NCBI GenBank assembly: GCA_947172415.1
Contig: OX359190.1
Location: 6,634,001-6,698,000, forward strand
DNA from: Chondrosia reniformis
Taxonomy: Eukaryota > Porifera > Demospongiae > Chondrillida > Chondrillidae
Length of the DNA stretch: 64,000 nt
Direction: 5' to 3'
This document shows, one piece after another, positions 21,963-36,900 of this stretch. The notes below the pieces were generated by a model, which did not search any database, had not been told where the DNA came from, and saw only the letters and a list, made by a program, of their open reading frames with translations. How positions within the stretch are numbered: position 1 is the stretch's first letter; every line of letters starts with the position of its first letter. The translations under genes and the position numbers were made by a program.

Positions 21963-24900
21963 TTAAGGAATTCGCCTAGTGAAATTTTCTGGAAACACTC
22001 CTTTCAGTTCAGTTCTCTCTTGAATGCCCATTTGCCAGCCTTCATCCTAGTAAGAAAAAAAGACACATACCTTGAATTGCTTCACAAATACAAATACAAA
22101 TACATGTAAGAGTTGTATTTAATCCATACTCCCAATAACAGTGAAAACAATTTCAAGCTCAAAAAGTAGCAAAATCACATCATGTTTCACTTAAGACATA
22201 ATTTGGTCTTGACAGCTGAAAAAACATTTGTTTGGATAGGCCATGTTGTCTTGTTAATCAACTGATAGATGACTGAATTGTAGAAAAGGACCACTTTGCA
22301 AGTCAAAGGAAATATTTATCCTTATTCTCTACCTTTTCACCAAATTTGAACCCAAAACACATTCTTTTGCTGAGAACAAGACTGATTTATTCTTCTCCAT
22401 GTGATAACAAATGAAATTGTAAGTAAACTCTATTTTTAAGACAACATATGTTACAAAAATATCCTGCAAATCAACAACATTAAAATACTATATTTCTATC
22501 ATCTGACCAAATGACCTTTCCCCAAATCCAGTCAGACATACAATATCTAGTTAGGCAACCCCTAAATGGTCTACATGAAAACAGCCAAGTATACAATAAG
22601 CAAAGTGGAATGGCCACAAACCTGTTCTTCAGGGTCATCAAAAGGTATTACATAGACAATGTCCCCCTTTTGCAGGACTAATTCGTCGTCATCACCTTGT
22701 TCATTGTATGGATGGATAACCTCAACCTGTGTATATCCAGAAAAAAAACATTTTACATGAAAGTGTAAATGTACTACCCTAATTACATTATACGTTCTTT
22801 ATGTGACTGTGCTCATTACTTTTATTTTCAGGAAAAAAATGAAAAAACTATACATTTACTATTTGGCATGAAGTGTCAGTTGTACAGCACAAATGTCAAA
22901 TTTCCCTAGAAACTACAAATGTCATCATGCATTCAGGCACTCTGTATATTTATGTCAGCACTTAAGATCTTGTACTCCTTAACACTAACCTTAAAGAGAA
23001 TCTTGACCCCAAATTTTTCCATAAAATAATTCTCCTTTGATTTAGATGCAGTCACAGTAGGTGGATCACTTGATAGGGTAGGAGGATCAGCTTGCCTATC
23101 CTGGTCAGAGGGTTTTGGCTCTTCAGCCGGTTCCACCTCTTTACCTTCAGGTAGTTTTTGGCTGGCGTTTTCATTGGCTTTTAAAATTTCTTCTTCTTGT
23201 ACTTTTTTTTCTTCAGTATTTGCCTTTACATCATCAGAGCTCTGTGGTTGCAGTTCAGTGGGTGCTTCAGCAGGCTCTTCTTGTTGGTCAATGTCTGATG
23301 GTTCTTCCTGCACCTTTTGACCAGTCTCTGCCTCCATGGTGTCTCCAGATGCTGAAACTTCCTGTAATGTTTCTTCCGGATCAGAGAGTGTTTTATTTTC
23401 TTCCACAACAGATTCCACTTCAGGCTTCTTTTCCTCATCAGTGGGAACAGATAGAGGTACTTCATCTTCAGTAGGTGTAATAACAATGTCTGGAGGAGGG
23501 GATCCTGTTTCTTTCTTCTCAGTCACAATCTCCTTTTCTTCTTCCTTTGGTGCCTCTGTTGTTATATCCTCTTCACCTTCATCTTCATCTATAACTTCTA
23601 CCTTTTCTGTACTATTTGACTGCTCCACACTGCTGGGGACAGTGTCCTTCCTCCCACTAGGAGGAGTCTTGGGTGGTTTTATGTTATCTGAAGATAAATA
23701 TTGTCAAAAACTAATTAAAGATGCACAGTTAAGATCAAGTGTCTAAAGGTACCAAACCAATGTATTCACTATGGCAGGATGTGTCCTAAGTTCTTTATGA
23801 TGGTGGAATCCAGTGTACGAGTAACAGTCACTAACAAAGTTTCCCTGCCAACTCTTTAGCTATACATGCAGTATGTATATTTATGTATTATTTAAGCTGA
23901 ATACTTTACTTTGAGATATGGAAAATGGCCTTAATTATACAGAAAATGACTTGTTAAATAGACATCCTATAACAAACACAAGCCTACAGTAGCATAAACA
24001 ATGGATTTTCATTATAACAAAATGGCTTATAGTGAATGTCTCAGTATAGTGAAGTACGTATGTACTTTGCTAGCCCCACTAAAATTGCATGCTTTTGTAT
24101 ACAATAAACTTTAATTATAACAAATTCGTTTATAACGCATTTCTCAATATAAGGAGGTATTTCTAAATCCCCACTGATTTGTTTAGAGATTTATAACAGA
24201 TTTACTCTACAACAATAACTGAAGGAGTACTAAATTTACCTAACTAACACTGTGTATCAGGTGAAGCAGCTGCCCCACAGAACATATACAGTCAGCAAAA
24301 AACAATAAAAAAGTACCAAATTGTGATACAGCTAGCCATTCAGAGGTGATATACTGAATTTTAATTTACTTATCCATACATATTGCTTCTGTGTTTGGGC
24401 ACACCATGGGTAACTGAAGTAGGTATGGTGCACCCAAACAGAACTGATGTGTATGGATAAGAAGTATGCCACTTCTCTATGGTTAGCTATATCTTTTATG
24501 TTCACTGATATTTTTTCCAGATGTGCTATTCATTGTTGCAACACTGGTCATCCCTACTTCTAACTTCATTATTTACGTATTTATATTTTACTTGTATTTC
24601 CCATTTTTCCTGTTAATATTTGTATGAATTTGTTTTGAAAGGTTCTTGGTGATAAGTCAAAGTAAATGACCTAGTCAAAGAAAAAAGAGCCCACAACCAA
24701 AATCAGAAATGGCGGCCAAGAAGACAACAATTTGATTTCTTAAAAAAAATGCTTCATGTAGAGGGCTTTCAAATTTAGGGAAGCCTATTCCCTAGTTCGG
24801 ACCATTAATGCTGATTTAGAACTTACGCACATCTGCGGCATAAGTTTGCATGTTAGCGCTAGTTCATTTAAAAAAATTAAAAAATAAAAATTCCGAATTG

Positions 24901-27900
24901 GGCTGATTGCGGGTTAACCAATTTGCTATAGCGTTGTAGAACAGTGAAACATGTTAGGACATTTAGACCAGCTTACGTAAACAACTATAACTAGATAAAA
25001 CAAAAATCAAATCATTGATTAATTAGGTGTTAGGGGAGCCATTTTTTCCTGCCAACCCTACTTAGAGAGTACGCTAGAACATACTGACCAACAATATCTG
25101 TCAAACTAGGAGGCTTTCTGAGAGATTCAGAAGTTGGTGCAGAGCCTTCAGGTCTTGTTGGTTTCTTTGGTGGAGTTTTCTTCAGGCTCCTATATAATTA
25201 TATACGTACAGTACACAGTAAAATTGCACGATTAGAAAGTTATATTGCTGTGAATATGATACTTTAGGAGAATGAAGTGTGCACAACATTCATTGTGAGC
25301 CTACCCAGTGTCATCAGCTGCTAAAGTAACTCCTGGTGTAGCAATTGTTGCATTTTCATCTTTAGGCTGTTCATCTTCATTAAGGGTTACTTCAGTCTCC
25401 TCAGAAGGGGTAACCTCTGCAGGTACCTCATGGGCTGATGTTCCTTTGTCTGAAATACTTCCAGATTCTGATTCATTGCTGTTAGAAATAGAAACCGTTT
25501 CTGGTCTACAAATATATATAGAAAACCAAACTAAGTCATCAATCTACAACTTGAATTTTGCATGTATGCAAATAAATTTCTAGACAGAAATATATATACC
25601 CTACATAGAAAAAGAAAGACTAATAGTAAAAGTTTTCCTCCAGATAGAGGCAGCCTATTAAGATGGATTGGCTTAACAAGTTGTGACTGTACCCTTACAT
25701 TTAATCAATCAATTTGAAGAATATTTCACATTCCTAATTCATAAACCAGGCCCGTAGGCCAGGGGGGGGGGGGGGGGTTCGGACGAACCGCCCCAAAATA
25801 TCCTGGTCCAGATTTTTACATACACATAGTAGCTAGCTAGCCATTTCCTGCAGTTGTCATAGGAAACCAACCTTCTCTATAACACATGCTACTGCTGCTA
25901 TTGCAGTTTCGACGCATGGGCCATTTTAATACTGTCACGTGCGAGTGCGTAAAATGGTGTAAGGGAAACCTGATTGACGCTATCCTCGCGTAGCAGAAGC
26001 CCGCGAGGCTAACCGGACTTGGATACCTTTTGAAGCACCAGTTTTAAACGTGGTGAACAGTATAGATCATGGGTCGTCGATCGCAAAAAGAGTGCGAGAG
26101 GAAGAGAGCAGCAAGCACCTGCCAAAGCATTGAGACGTTTCTGCCTCCTAAGAGGAAAGCAACAACAACAAGTGACAGTGAGTCAGGCCACTCCACTGTT
26201 AGCGTAGATCCGAATCAGTCTGTAGGCACCTCTACAGCAGATAATCAGACTGATCTGGTACAGCTACTAGAGCCTTCCTGCTCTGCGGATGCTACAGGTG
26301 GAGAAGACCGTGTCACCGCCACTACTTTTCAGGAAGCAGAATGCAGCTGCCACAGTGTGGACAGTGGCTCTGAGCCTGTTTCAGGTGCAGCTGCAATCCA
26401 CGATATTGGTGATATCTTTGTGCAAGCCAAGTCGCCTAGTGACTTTTGTAGAGAACTGCAGTCTCTGTTGCCATCCCAGAAGTATCAGCTCTTGAAGAAT
26501 CCCCAAGTGCCTCATAAGGATCATGTGTTCCCCACACAATACCTTGGTGGCTGCAACCGTAGCTTCAGGCAAGTGTGGCTCTCAGACCACCCTTGGATGG
26601 TCTATAGTGAGAGGGTAGATGGTGTGCTTTGCACAGCCTGTGCATTTTTTTGTGCTGGTCCATCAAAGGGTGTCTTCGTAAGTGAGCCATTCCGTGTATG
26701 GAATAAGAAGAGTGAGAAGGCCAAGGAACATGAGAGCTGCCAGTATCACCAAAGAGCAATGGAGCAAGCAGACCAATAGAAGAGGTCCATCGAGCACCCC
26801 TCCACTACCATCAGTGCTTTGGTGGACAAACGTAAGGCCATCAACATTGAGCGGAATCGCGCAGTTCTAAAGTCCATTGCCAGGGCTGTGTTGTATTGTG
26901 GCAGGCAAGGTATTGCTCTGAGGGGAGATGCAGAAAGTGTTGACACATCTGCAAACCCTGGGAATTTCCTTGCTCTGCTCAAGCTGTTGGCCGTTCATGA
27001 CCAAGTCCTACGCAATCATTTGGAGGCTCCTGCAATGCGGTCTGCAATACAAATGTCTCTGTCTGAGTCAACATTAGTCGGCCTGATGCTGCAGCTGCTA
27101 TATATTTTCCAGACGGAGATACAAAAATAGTCCACTGCTCCATAAAAGAACCCCCCCCTGCTAATTGTCTGCCTACAGGCTTGTAACCTGTTCTATTCTT
27201 TACTATGTGTCTATGCTTATATATACATATGTTATTTGGCTTACCTAAGTATTGAATGCTTAGATGCCTCTGATTGTAGCTTCTGCATCATCTCACTAAC
27301 AATGCCAACTAACTGTGAAACAAAAAGCAAATGTCCAGCTTAGGCATATGTATAGTCGCAATAAAAGTTACATAACAAGAATTTCAATAATTGAGCTAAA
27401 ACTAACAGAGTGAAGCTGCATATCTGCACTTTCCTCCTACTGTTATTTTAAAATTGATTATCTCATCATGCAAGGCCAGAGCTAACTTATTAATAAAGAC
27501 CTAGCCAACATAGACTGAAAGTCTGAATTATCTTTCTACAAAGCTAGCAATTATCATTTTGCTTTTCTTTAAATCATTCAACTAATATGTGTGTAGATGC
27601 AAGGATAAAGGATTCAAATTAAAATGAAGATCAACATTAAGTATGAATAAAGAGTTCATAAAATATGTCCATAGGTACAAGGTGCAGGTATTCTTAGATC
27701 AAATTTCAATTATTGTCTACACAATCTCTTCAACACACCTTAATCGACTCCTCAAAAAATCTTGAATGAGCCTGTGAGAAGTTCTGTAGTGCTGATGTAT
27801 ACACATTTATTCGACTATATATAAATAAAAGGAATTTGCAGTTATAAGTTCATTCAACCACAAGTATTTCCACACTTCAGGGTGATATCATAGCAATAAA

Positions 27901-30900
27901 CCACAAGTATTTGCATAGAGGTAATACATAAACTGCCTTACAAACATCTACTTTTCATCAGTAGGATTTAATCCTGACCTGTTCCCCTCTATGTGAGGGG
28001 TTCAGAGTGAGTGAGAGGAGGAAAGGGAGAGAATGATGTATGAATTACAAATCTCCGACCACTGAGGCTTGCAACACCTCATGTGGTCACTGTCTGATCA
28101 CTCACATGCATGCACATTTTTAGTGATGTTTCAAAATTGATTTTTAATTAAATCCTCCATGGTTCGTGACCACAGAAAACTCAACAATTGTTTACATGTT
28201 TAACACACACAAAGCTTCTGTAAAGTGATGATGAGCTTGCCTATCATAAAATGCCGGTAAGTCCTCTCGCAACTTTGCATCAACATCTTCAAAATTCTTT
28301 TTTGTAAATTCATGCTGTTCTTCAGCCTGGCAGTTAGAGAAATGTACCTCTTTAAAATAAAGTTCCTACATACTGCCTCAACTGATACTCCCATTACAAG
28401 GAATCAAATTTATTACAAGGATTACCGGTCAAAGGATGACTTAATTATGAAGATGACCTTTAAATATATGGAAGAGATGTCCAGACACCTACTTAAATGC
28501 ATTGATAAACTACAGTATAAGGGATCAGTTCATTTCATTTTTACAATGACATATGTATTAGCCATATAAAATTAAATTGACATTCAATGGTCCTGTCTAA
28601 TATTACTTTAGCGGAATCCAAAAGAGAATAAAACATGCTTTTAAGGATAAATTATTAAACAAAAGGGTAGACAAATTACACCTCAGCAGATATCATCCCC
28701 ACTTTTAAATTTAGTGACATTTTTCTCCCTTCAGGATTTACGTACATTATGAGTCTAATTTACCACAAATACCTTTTGAAGTTTCAAATCATTCAATTTC
28801 TCTTTAGATTTTAAAGCCTAAAAAGATGGATGACACACATAAAATGAAAAATGGCTAATATCAGACGATTACATACACATTAAGTATAATTAATCATGCA
28901 GACCTCTACAACTGAATAGGTTTACAAAAACTAGTTATAGTTATTATTATTATTTATGATGTGAAAATAAGTTATCATGTCTACAGACACACATGTGTAT
29001 GTAAATACATTTCAATACATTCAACACTGTCCTCATACAACAAACTAATACAACAGTTCATGACACACTATACAAAACAGCTGAGGGCCTAATAGAAACA
29101 TTTGCTGTTTCATACATACTTCTAGCTCCCTTCTGGCTCTGTCATAGTCAAGCAGCTTTCTTTCCCTCTTCCCAATAAGAGTCTATTTAGAAAAAAAAAC
29201 AAATACAAGGAAATACACCTAATAACAATGAAAATGTTCATACTTACACATAAGCAGACATGTACAACATGGAACTACAGTGGAACCTGCATTATCCGAA
29301 TATTGCATAAACCGGAATTCTTAGGAAACTGACACAAAATCAACTGACGGATAGTTTTCTCCTACAAAAGGCCCAGAATAAACCGTTCCGGAACCTCTTT
29401 AATCCGCAATTCAACAGCTTCACTAAATATGCGCGCTTTAATAAATCCAACCTTTACAAATTGACCCATATGTATGTAAATATGCAAGTATCAATCAAAT
29501 TAAATGATGGGGAAATTTCGTAGCTGTATGTATTGATACCTAAATTGACAATTGCATACTTCTTCTCTGGTATCATGAGGGTTTTCAGCATTATTGTAAT
29601 CATTTATAATGTCAGTAGAAGTTTTTTTTTCATATAGTGTTTGTTCTCTAAAAATTAACAACCTCCATAATCCAATAATTTGGGTGGCCCCATCAGGATA
29701 TATGTGACAGAATGTTTTAATAAAGCAAATAACAAATAAGGTATGATTTCTTCATATACCTACGTACTTTCATGTCAGCAAATCTGATAAGGTAATGGTC
29801 AAGCTGTTCAGCAACTTGTACCCTGATTGTATCTTGAAGGTCTTCTCCTAGCAAGGCTGATTGCTATAAAAGAGGGATAAATCCTTTAGAAATGTACTGT
29901 ATCCTAAAACAAAGTAAAGATTCACCTATTGGCTGAAAGTAGTAGATTAGTCTTAGCTGTTCGTAAAAGAAAAAATAGCTACTCCATCATTGATTGAACA
30001 AAACACTAAAATACAAAATTCTAGTGACCCACACACTTCTTCAATTTGTTCAAATTTCTCCTTTTCGCCCCACTCTTGTTCATAGCATTCACCAGCAACC
30101 TTGAAAAGGGATCTACTAGCAGCAAGCCATGCTAAAAAATAAGAAAAAAAGGAAAGGTATTAGTTTAGTATATGAGCATGGATGTTGAGTGATGAATTTA
30201 ATTGACATCACTCAATGACAGGACAGCTACTCAGATATGTTGTGTCAGTCTACCCTTAGACCACTATATGTGCATTTGCAGTTTTATATAATAAATACAG
30301 GACTCCATGATTTAGTGTTGATTTGAATATCAATATCCACAGTCTAATGGCTATACAATAGTTTTGCATTAGCTAAAAAATTTATTGTTACTGTTTACAA
30401 CATTGCATGCCTGTTTAAAATAAAACACAGAGTACATATATTAAAAACAACCTGACTGAAAGGATAGGATACCTACACAATCTACTATGCATAACAGTAA
30501 TATACTGCTACATACGTACATCTCTCAAGTAATTCAAAATTCAAAACTATTACTTAAAATTACTGAGTATTTTACTAGTAACATCATCTACGTATAAAAA
30601 GGGGAATAGATACTATCAAAAGACAAATTTGTACATATAAAGAGAATGTATTTCATATACACTATATTTATGTATCCACATACATATGTACAATGGGTAT
30701 AGCCAAACATATTACAAATCTTCTTTTGGGTAGATTTTAATCCAAACGGCACCTTGTATCAACAAACACCTTTACAGCTGTAACAAAATAAAACTAGTAA
30801 TACTAAATTAGCTACTTCTACTTTAAAAAGCCTACTAGCCTTATCCATATGACATTAAGTTCAGAAATTTTAATAACTATAAATGCATGGTGGCTAGCCA

Positions 30901-33900
30901 GAAGCCTCTACCTACTGACCAAACAATGGTAACAGACTTAGAAGTGTACGTACCAACATAGAAGATATGCAAATCAATGCTTTAGAATTATTAAAGCACA
31001 ATACTATTCACACTGAAAAGCAGTAAAGAAATGTCACTATCATTGCAAAAGATTCCCTTGTTTTCTTTAAATGGATATGAAGGCCTTCAGGCATTACAAC
31101 ATGTATCCCTACAAGGAAAGGTTAAAGTATTTATGCAGGCTATATGTGCACACATGCCAACTTATTGTTCTAAATATACGGTACACTTCCAGAAATTCAT
31201 TTGTTTTGCATTCTATTTTGCAACAAGGGCTTCTGTGAATGGGAAACAATTAGTAAAAAGTATTTAGCTAATATAATTGTAGCAAAGTATAGGCATCTTA
31301 AGCCACACAAATAGGCCAGTTTTTGTAATAACTTCCTTTACTGCGTATGTGAGGTGTTCAAAATGGATGAGTAGTTACAAATAGTGACTAAAGAGGGGTC
31401 TAAAAAGGAGAGAGAAGTCTTACAACATTTTGATTGCTTGGCCCTTTTGGCTCAGACAAGTTTGGTGATACACCCTTTTGTACACATTTCAAAGTGTTTA
31501 TTTTTCTATGGATAAACTGCTATAGCTATTACATAGCTTGGGCAACCCTTTAGTGTCTGATAGACGTTCCCATTATAGAGTAAACATGAACATATTTTGA
31601 AAACATCAATTGTAAAACAAAGCACTGTACGTTGCTATTTCTTGTGACAGTTAATATACAGTATGTGACACTTAAAGGGACTGAAAAAAACAATGCTTAC
31701 CTAAGACGGTCTCTTTAACGATGTCACAAAACCTATGTGCTATAAGGCCTTTTCGTGGAATACCACCACTCGTCAGTAGCACTGGGTTGCCGTTAACTTT
31801 AGACATTACTAGGCAACCTCACCATTACTGGATTGGCTGGCCAAGCAAAATCTGAAAGTAAGATGTTTAAAATTTCATCATACATGTGTAGGCTAAGTCA
31901 TTGTAGAGTTAGGAAAATGACAGGAATAGTGGAAGCTATCAGCAATTCCTGTCACTTAAAGAGACTATTAATGATCAAATAATCAGTAAACGTCTACTAA
32001 TACAGATTAGTAACCCTCATATGTATTTAGACCTCTATTGACAATAAAACTGCTTTCCTGTGTGCATCTCATATTTTGTTATTTTGTTTATTATATTCAT
32101 GCACAATCCACAGACACTGAATATTTGACAGCAAATTCATCAGTTTAGGATTACGAATCAATATGTTTATGTATAGATTTAAATAACATGACAGCTGCAG
32201 AGCAGTGTAGTTTTAGGCCTTCTAGGAGCAGTGCTGACCACAGATTTACACTTATTAGTACTTATAGAGTAGAGCAAGGTGTCAAAATGGGAGTGACCCC
32301 TATTGTCTAATACATTTATTATTAATTTAGTACTAGATCTAAGGAAATCAGGTGTGAGTTTAAGAATCAAGAAAGATCTACGTACTACGCAGTTTAATAT
32401 ATGCAGATGATGTGGCCTTCTCTGCCAAAAAGTGCTGCTCACCTATTTTTAAACATACTACAGCAATGGTGTAATAAGTTTGACCTGGATATTAATCAAA
32501 ATAAGACAAAGGCAATACATTTTAGGCCAATAGCATATAAGCAATCTAAGCAAATATTCTCTATAGGCAACTTTTAATCAATGCTTGATATAGAAAATCA
32601 GTTGATATTATTGTTAAGAAAGCCTCTAAATCAGCACATTACCTATTTCCCAAATCTTGGGTTGCAGGAATGCTTCATGTACTGTTGTTACTCATTCATG
32701 CGAATCCCTAATTATGAGTATCATTGAATATAGCTCTCATATACAGGGCCTACAAAAATAGGTGTAGAGAGTTAGCCCAAAAGAATATCTTCAGAGAACA
32801 GGGTTTGCAAGCTGTGCAACCTTCATAAAATGAGGATGCCACCCATTTTTTGATCATTTTTCCCATTTTTCATCCCCTTAGAGGTATGCTGTTCAATGAA
32901 TGCTCCAAATTTAAATCCTCTCTCATTTCCACCTACATTATTAATAAGCTTCCGAAAAACTATGTATATTCATAATCCTACCCCAACAAACAAGATACTG
33001 ACCTCAGCTATTAGAAGTCAGTATACCATATGTCACTTGTTTACATCAATTGGTATAAGACACACACCACTACCCCTCACTCACCCCCTCAAGCCGCAGA
33101 AGTGTGATGACTTTACTTATAACCCTGGTTGGGCCATTTTCTTACTGATACAAGTTCCATGTCACATTAATAAACAGCTATTATTACTATTATGTACATG
33201 TACGCACTACTATGTACATGTTCAGCATATTCTTCTTGAGAACCGTTTTGAATATATATTCAATTCTTTTCAATAAATAGAACATTTATAGTACTTTTAG
33301 TACGTATATTACTCTTATTCTTACTTCCTGTGGTTACATTAGGTGATCTTTAATGTAGGTTGATCTACAATTATTACTAAAACACTTTATTTATAGTAAT
33401 ATGCAAATGGCAGCAATCTGAAAGCTTGCTTAACTGATGATAAGAGGGGTCCAGAATCATTAAGATACAACTATTCATAAGTAATCTGAATGCAGGGCCG
33501 GCAGCCACATGCCTTTTTAACTCCACTTATCTCTTAGCTAATTATAGACAGCAATTACATCATAGATTTTACATCCTCATTGTGGTATCATTGGAATAAC
33601 ATTGGGCTGGATACTAATAGGACTCAGGACCCAGACTCACAGGCAGACCACCCATCTGAGTTGATGGGAACATCCTTTCTTAAATAGTTACATACCTAAC
33701 CTAACCTAATTGAATTAAACCAATTTCCTACCAAGGAAAGCTCTAGGCTTCATCAAGCAACTTACATATGTGCCCATACTCTGTAAGATGAAATAGAATA
33801 AAATATAAATTCATGGAAATTAGATAAGACTTAACTTGGCAATTTGTGCAAGGTACAATAACTTCCTGATAATAATATTTGTATAAATATTTTGTTCTAA

Positions 33901-36900
33901 CTAGGTGATCACATATGCAGACAAATTTAAGAATTGTAAAGTCAAGGCTTCCATTTGCCCTGAAGTGTTATGCATGGCTAACTATAACAGTTGTTAAAAG
34001 AGGTTAAACAGCATCAAAAAACAATAGCTAAAGGTACATAGTTTGAATACAAAGGTATTCCTTCCAAGTGTGCTTCACAATGATGGTGTCTATGGCTGTC
34101 AAACTAATACTAATACAGGCATGAAAATCCATTTAGCTGAAGCCCTTAATCAGCTTAACACCTATTCAACTAAGATCACTAATGAAAAGTAAAATTACAC
34201 ATTAGTAAAAGATGTAACAATAAGTCATGGCCTCAAATAGAGTCTGCCAAGTATAATGCTCTCCATTAACAGTACATACTCTCTCCACATGCATGGCTTC
34301 TTCAGTGCCATTAGTATGGGACTGACAACTGCAACTACATTATGATGTAACTGCTAAACATTTTCTCCAAATGTTAGTTCTTTGATCATGCACACAAAAC
34401 CTTTTACTGTACATTATCCACCCCACCCTGCCAAACACTACTATAACCCAGCTCTGAAGTTAACACTTAAACCAATTAACAAATTCTCAATAATATTAGA
34501 ACACATGTTTAAGATACTCAGAAAAATATTATCATCCAAATGTCCATTTCTGTTACGCTTTGAATGGTTTCCTAATGAGGGGGGGCCAATTTACATAATG
34601 ACAAATTTAATACTGTAAATACTGCAAAATTACAAATAAACAACTTTCAGAGAATCTAACAACTTTAAGTCATTACAACTAGAGTAAAAGAAGTAATTCA
34701 CAGAATAAACTTGCCTTGATAAGTTTTGACTTTTTACAATATTTTACACAACTACAACACAATGTTATAAATTTTAAGATATAACAATGACTATTTTTAA
34801 CCATAAAATAATAACTTGGGGTGCAAGCATACGTAATTACCACACTTTCAATTTCATTTGCTACTGTATTTTAAAATGTTAAATAACACACAAAGGTTCA
34901 CAACATATAAAATTTAAGGAAATGGTAAACACCTCCTTAAAGAACTGTATATATGTGTACCCATCCATATCTATATGTATACGAAGTGTACACTCACAGT
35001 TCTCATAGGGGGAGATTCAGTTAGTTAACCACCGAGTGGCTAGTAGTAAAGGTGTCTAAGGTTTATTTAAAAATATTATTATTACATCATTCATTGTACT
35101 GTTTCAAACAACATTCATGCAAACATACACAAATTAATTCAATTCCTACCATGTACCTCCCCCTATAGCCCACATATATAAGCCATCGTCCTCTGCAGCT
35201 TAAATAACTAATTGAATTGATGAAGACACTGGATTAATTTTTGGTATTTTCTATTGAAAATTCTCTTAGACTCCTGGGCAAACAAAGTTTCCAGCAAATA
35301 TTCATACAGGTCAATTGTATTAATACAGGGAAATTCTTATGAATACATCATTTAATGAAGTAAGTATTTATCATTTCAAAGATAAAGAGTTGCAAATTTC
35401 ACCTTGTTCAGTAACAATGATTTCGAATATACTTGAAAATATTTGTCTCAATTCCCACTAATAAGAACAATGTAACCCAAGATACTAACTAACCTTTGGT
35501 CTTGTCAAAATAAATGTGAGTTTCTTTGTGTAGTTTTACAGCAGTTGTCTAAAGATAATGCAGAGAGAGTATCAATTAAGACAAGATTGTGTTTCTTAGA
35601 AATTAGAAAAACAGTTGGCATTCAGCTAGTATTGCTGAAAAGGGGCCTCTCCTAATTTACTATGTAAACACAATTGAAAGAAAGCCACTACCTTTAAATA
35701 AGAAGGTAGACCAATGTTCAACCCTGTAGAACAACTATTGCCTTGCATGTGCAATTATTTATCTGATTGGGAATATACCTTTGGACATTAATGCATATCA
35801 AATAGGTGTATAATTGATCTTGTCAGTGCATAGCCTTGTGGTATAGGGTTATGTTTATGTATGTATAAACGCAGGTGTATCAGGTACTACCACATCCAAT
35901 TACTTTAATGTGTGATAGAAAGTGAAACACATACATCTAAACTTTCAAAGTGAAAAAAATTCAAGTGCCAATTTTCACTATTTTGAGAGAAGTAGTATTA
36001 GCATTCATTTTTACCATTGCTGCAATACATAAACACAAAACTGATAAATACTTTAATTCTAAAAAAAGAGATAATAATACAGCGATTCACACAATAATCA
36101 GAAAAAATTCACATCAGTTTCGAAACACGTACGTATATAAAAAGTGTCTATGGTTAAGAATACTGAAAAACATAAAGGCTCATTATGCCCCATTAGCTGG
36201 CAACACTACACAACAAAAAAGAAACAAATACTCTCTAAATACAAATTTGACATGACTAAAAACAGAGTTGATTTCAAAATCTTCATACATGTACACCCAC
36301 TCTCCTTGGATTGCTAATGGGGTAAAAGGATCATCAACTACATTTTAAAATGGCTAAAACATTTCAGTGTCCTTTGCAAAGTAGGAAAAAACAAGGATGA
36401 ATAAAAGCAGTAAAATGTTGCATGTGAAAGAGAATTGAAGGTATCTACAGGCCAGTAAATATCTACAAACATTATTATCTGCTCACCTCAAGTACTGGGT
36501 AACAATTGTAAAATTTTTGAAAGTTTCCTATCAATTCTTTACCCTGATTTCTAGGTTAGGTGTTCAAAGGCTCTAAAATGTCCAATGACTTGTAGTCTTA
36601 TTTAGTAGGTATACAGTTCACTAAATATTTTAGTGCATTTCTACTATTACTCTATCTCAATTACGGCACACTATAAATAAAGTGTATCCAGAAAATTAGT
36701 TTTTTTCACTTTCACTGCTATTTAAAATATTACTTGAGTGTACCATAAACATGATTTATGGTTATCTGGTGGTAACTGTATATCATGAGTACGTATATCG
36801 TGAGTAAAATGTTATATAAAAGAGAATTGAAGGTATGTACAGGCCAGGAAATATCTACCATAGTTGTTACCTATTCTCCTTAAGTAAGTACTATGCATCA

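Noticed and set aside
22933-23746. Overlapping open frames on both strands around the acidic amphiphysin exon
   Set aside because: Low-complexity Glu/Pro/Ser codons open the other frames; only the minus frame connects to the SH3 exons with correct splice sites.
32896-33276. 126-codon ORF in the amphiphysin intron
   Set aside because: No domain, no exon borders, and composition like the surrounding AT-rich DNA; likely chance.
33580-33720. Possible tRNA-derived SINE near GGACTCAGGACCCAGACTC
   Set aside because: I could not find clear A and B boxes, a tail or a second copy.
34382-36255. Open stretches at 34382-34618 and 35950-36255
   Set aside because: Lys/Asn/Ile/Thr-rich products of AT-rich sequence with no similarity recognised.
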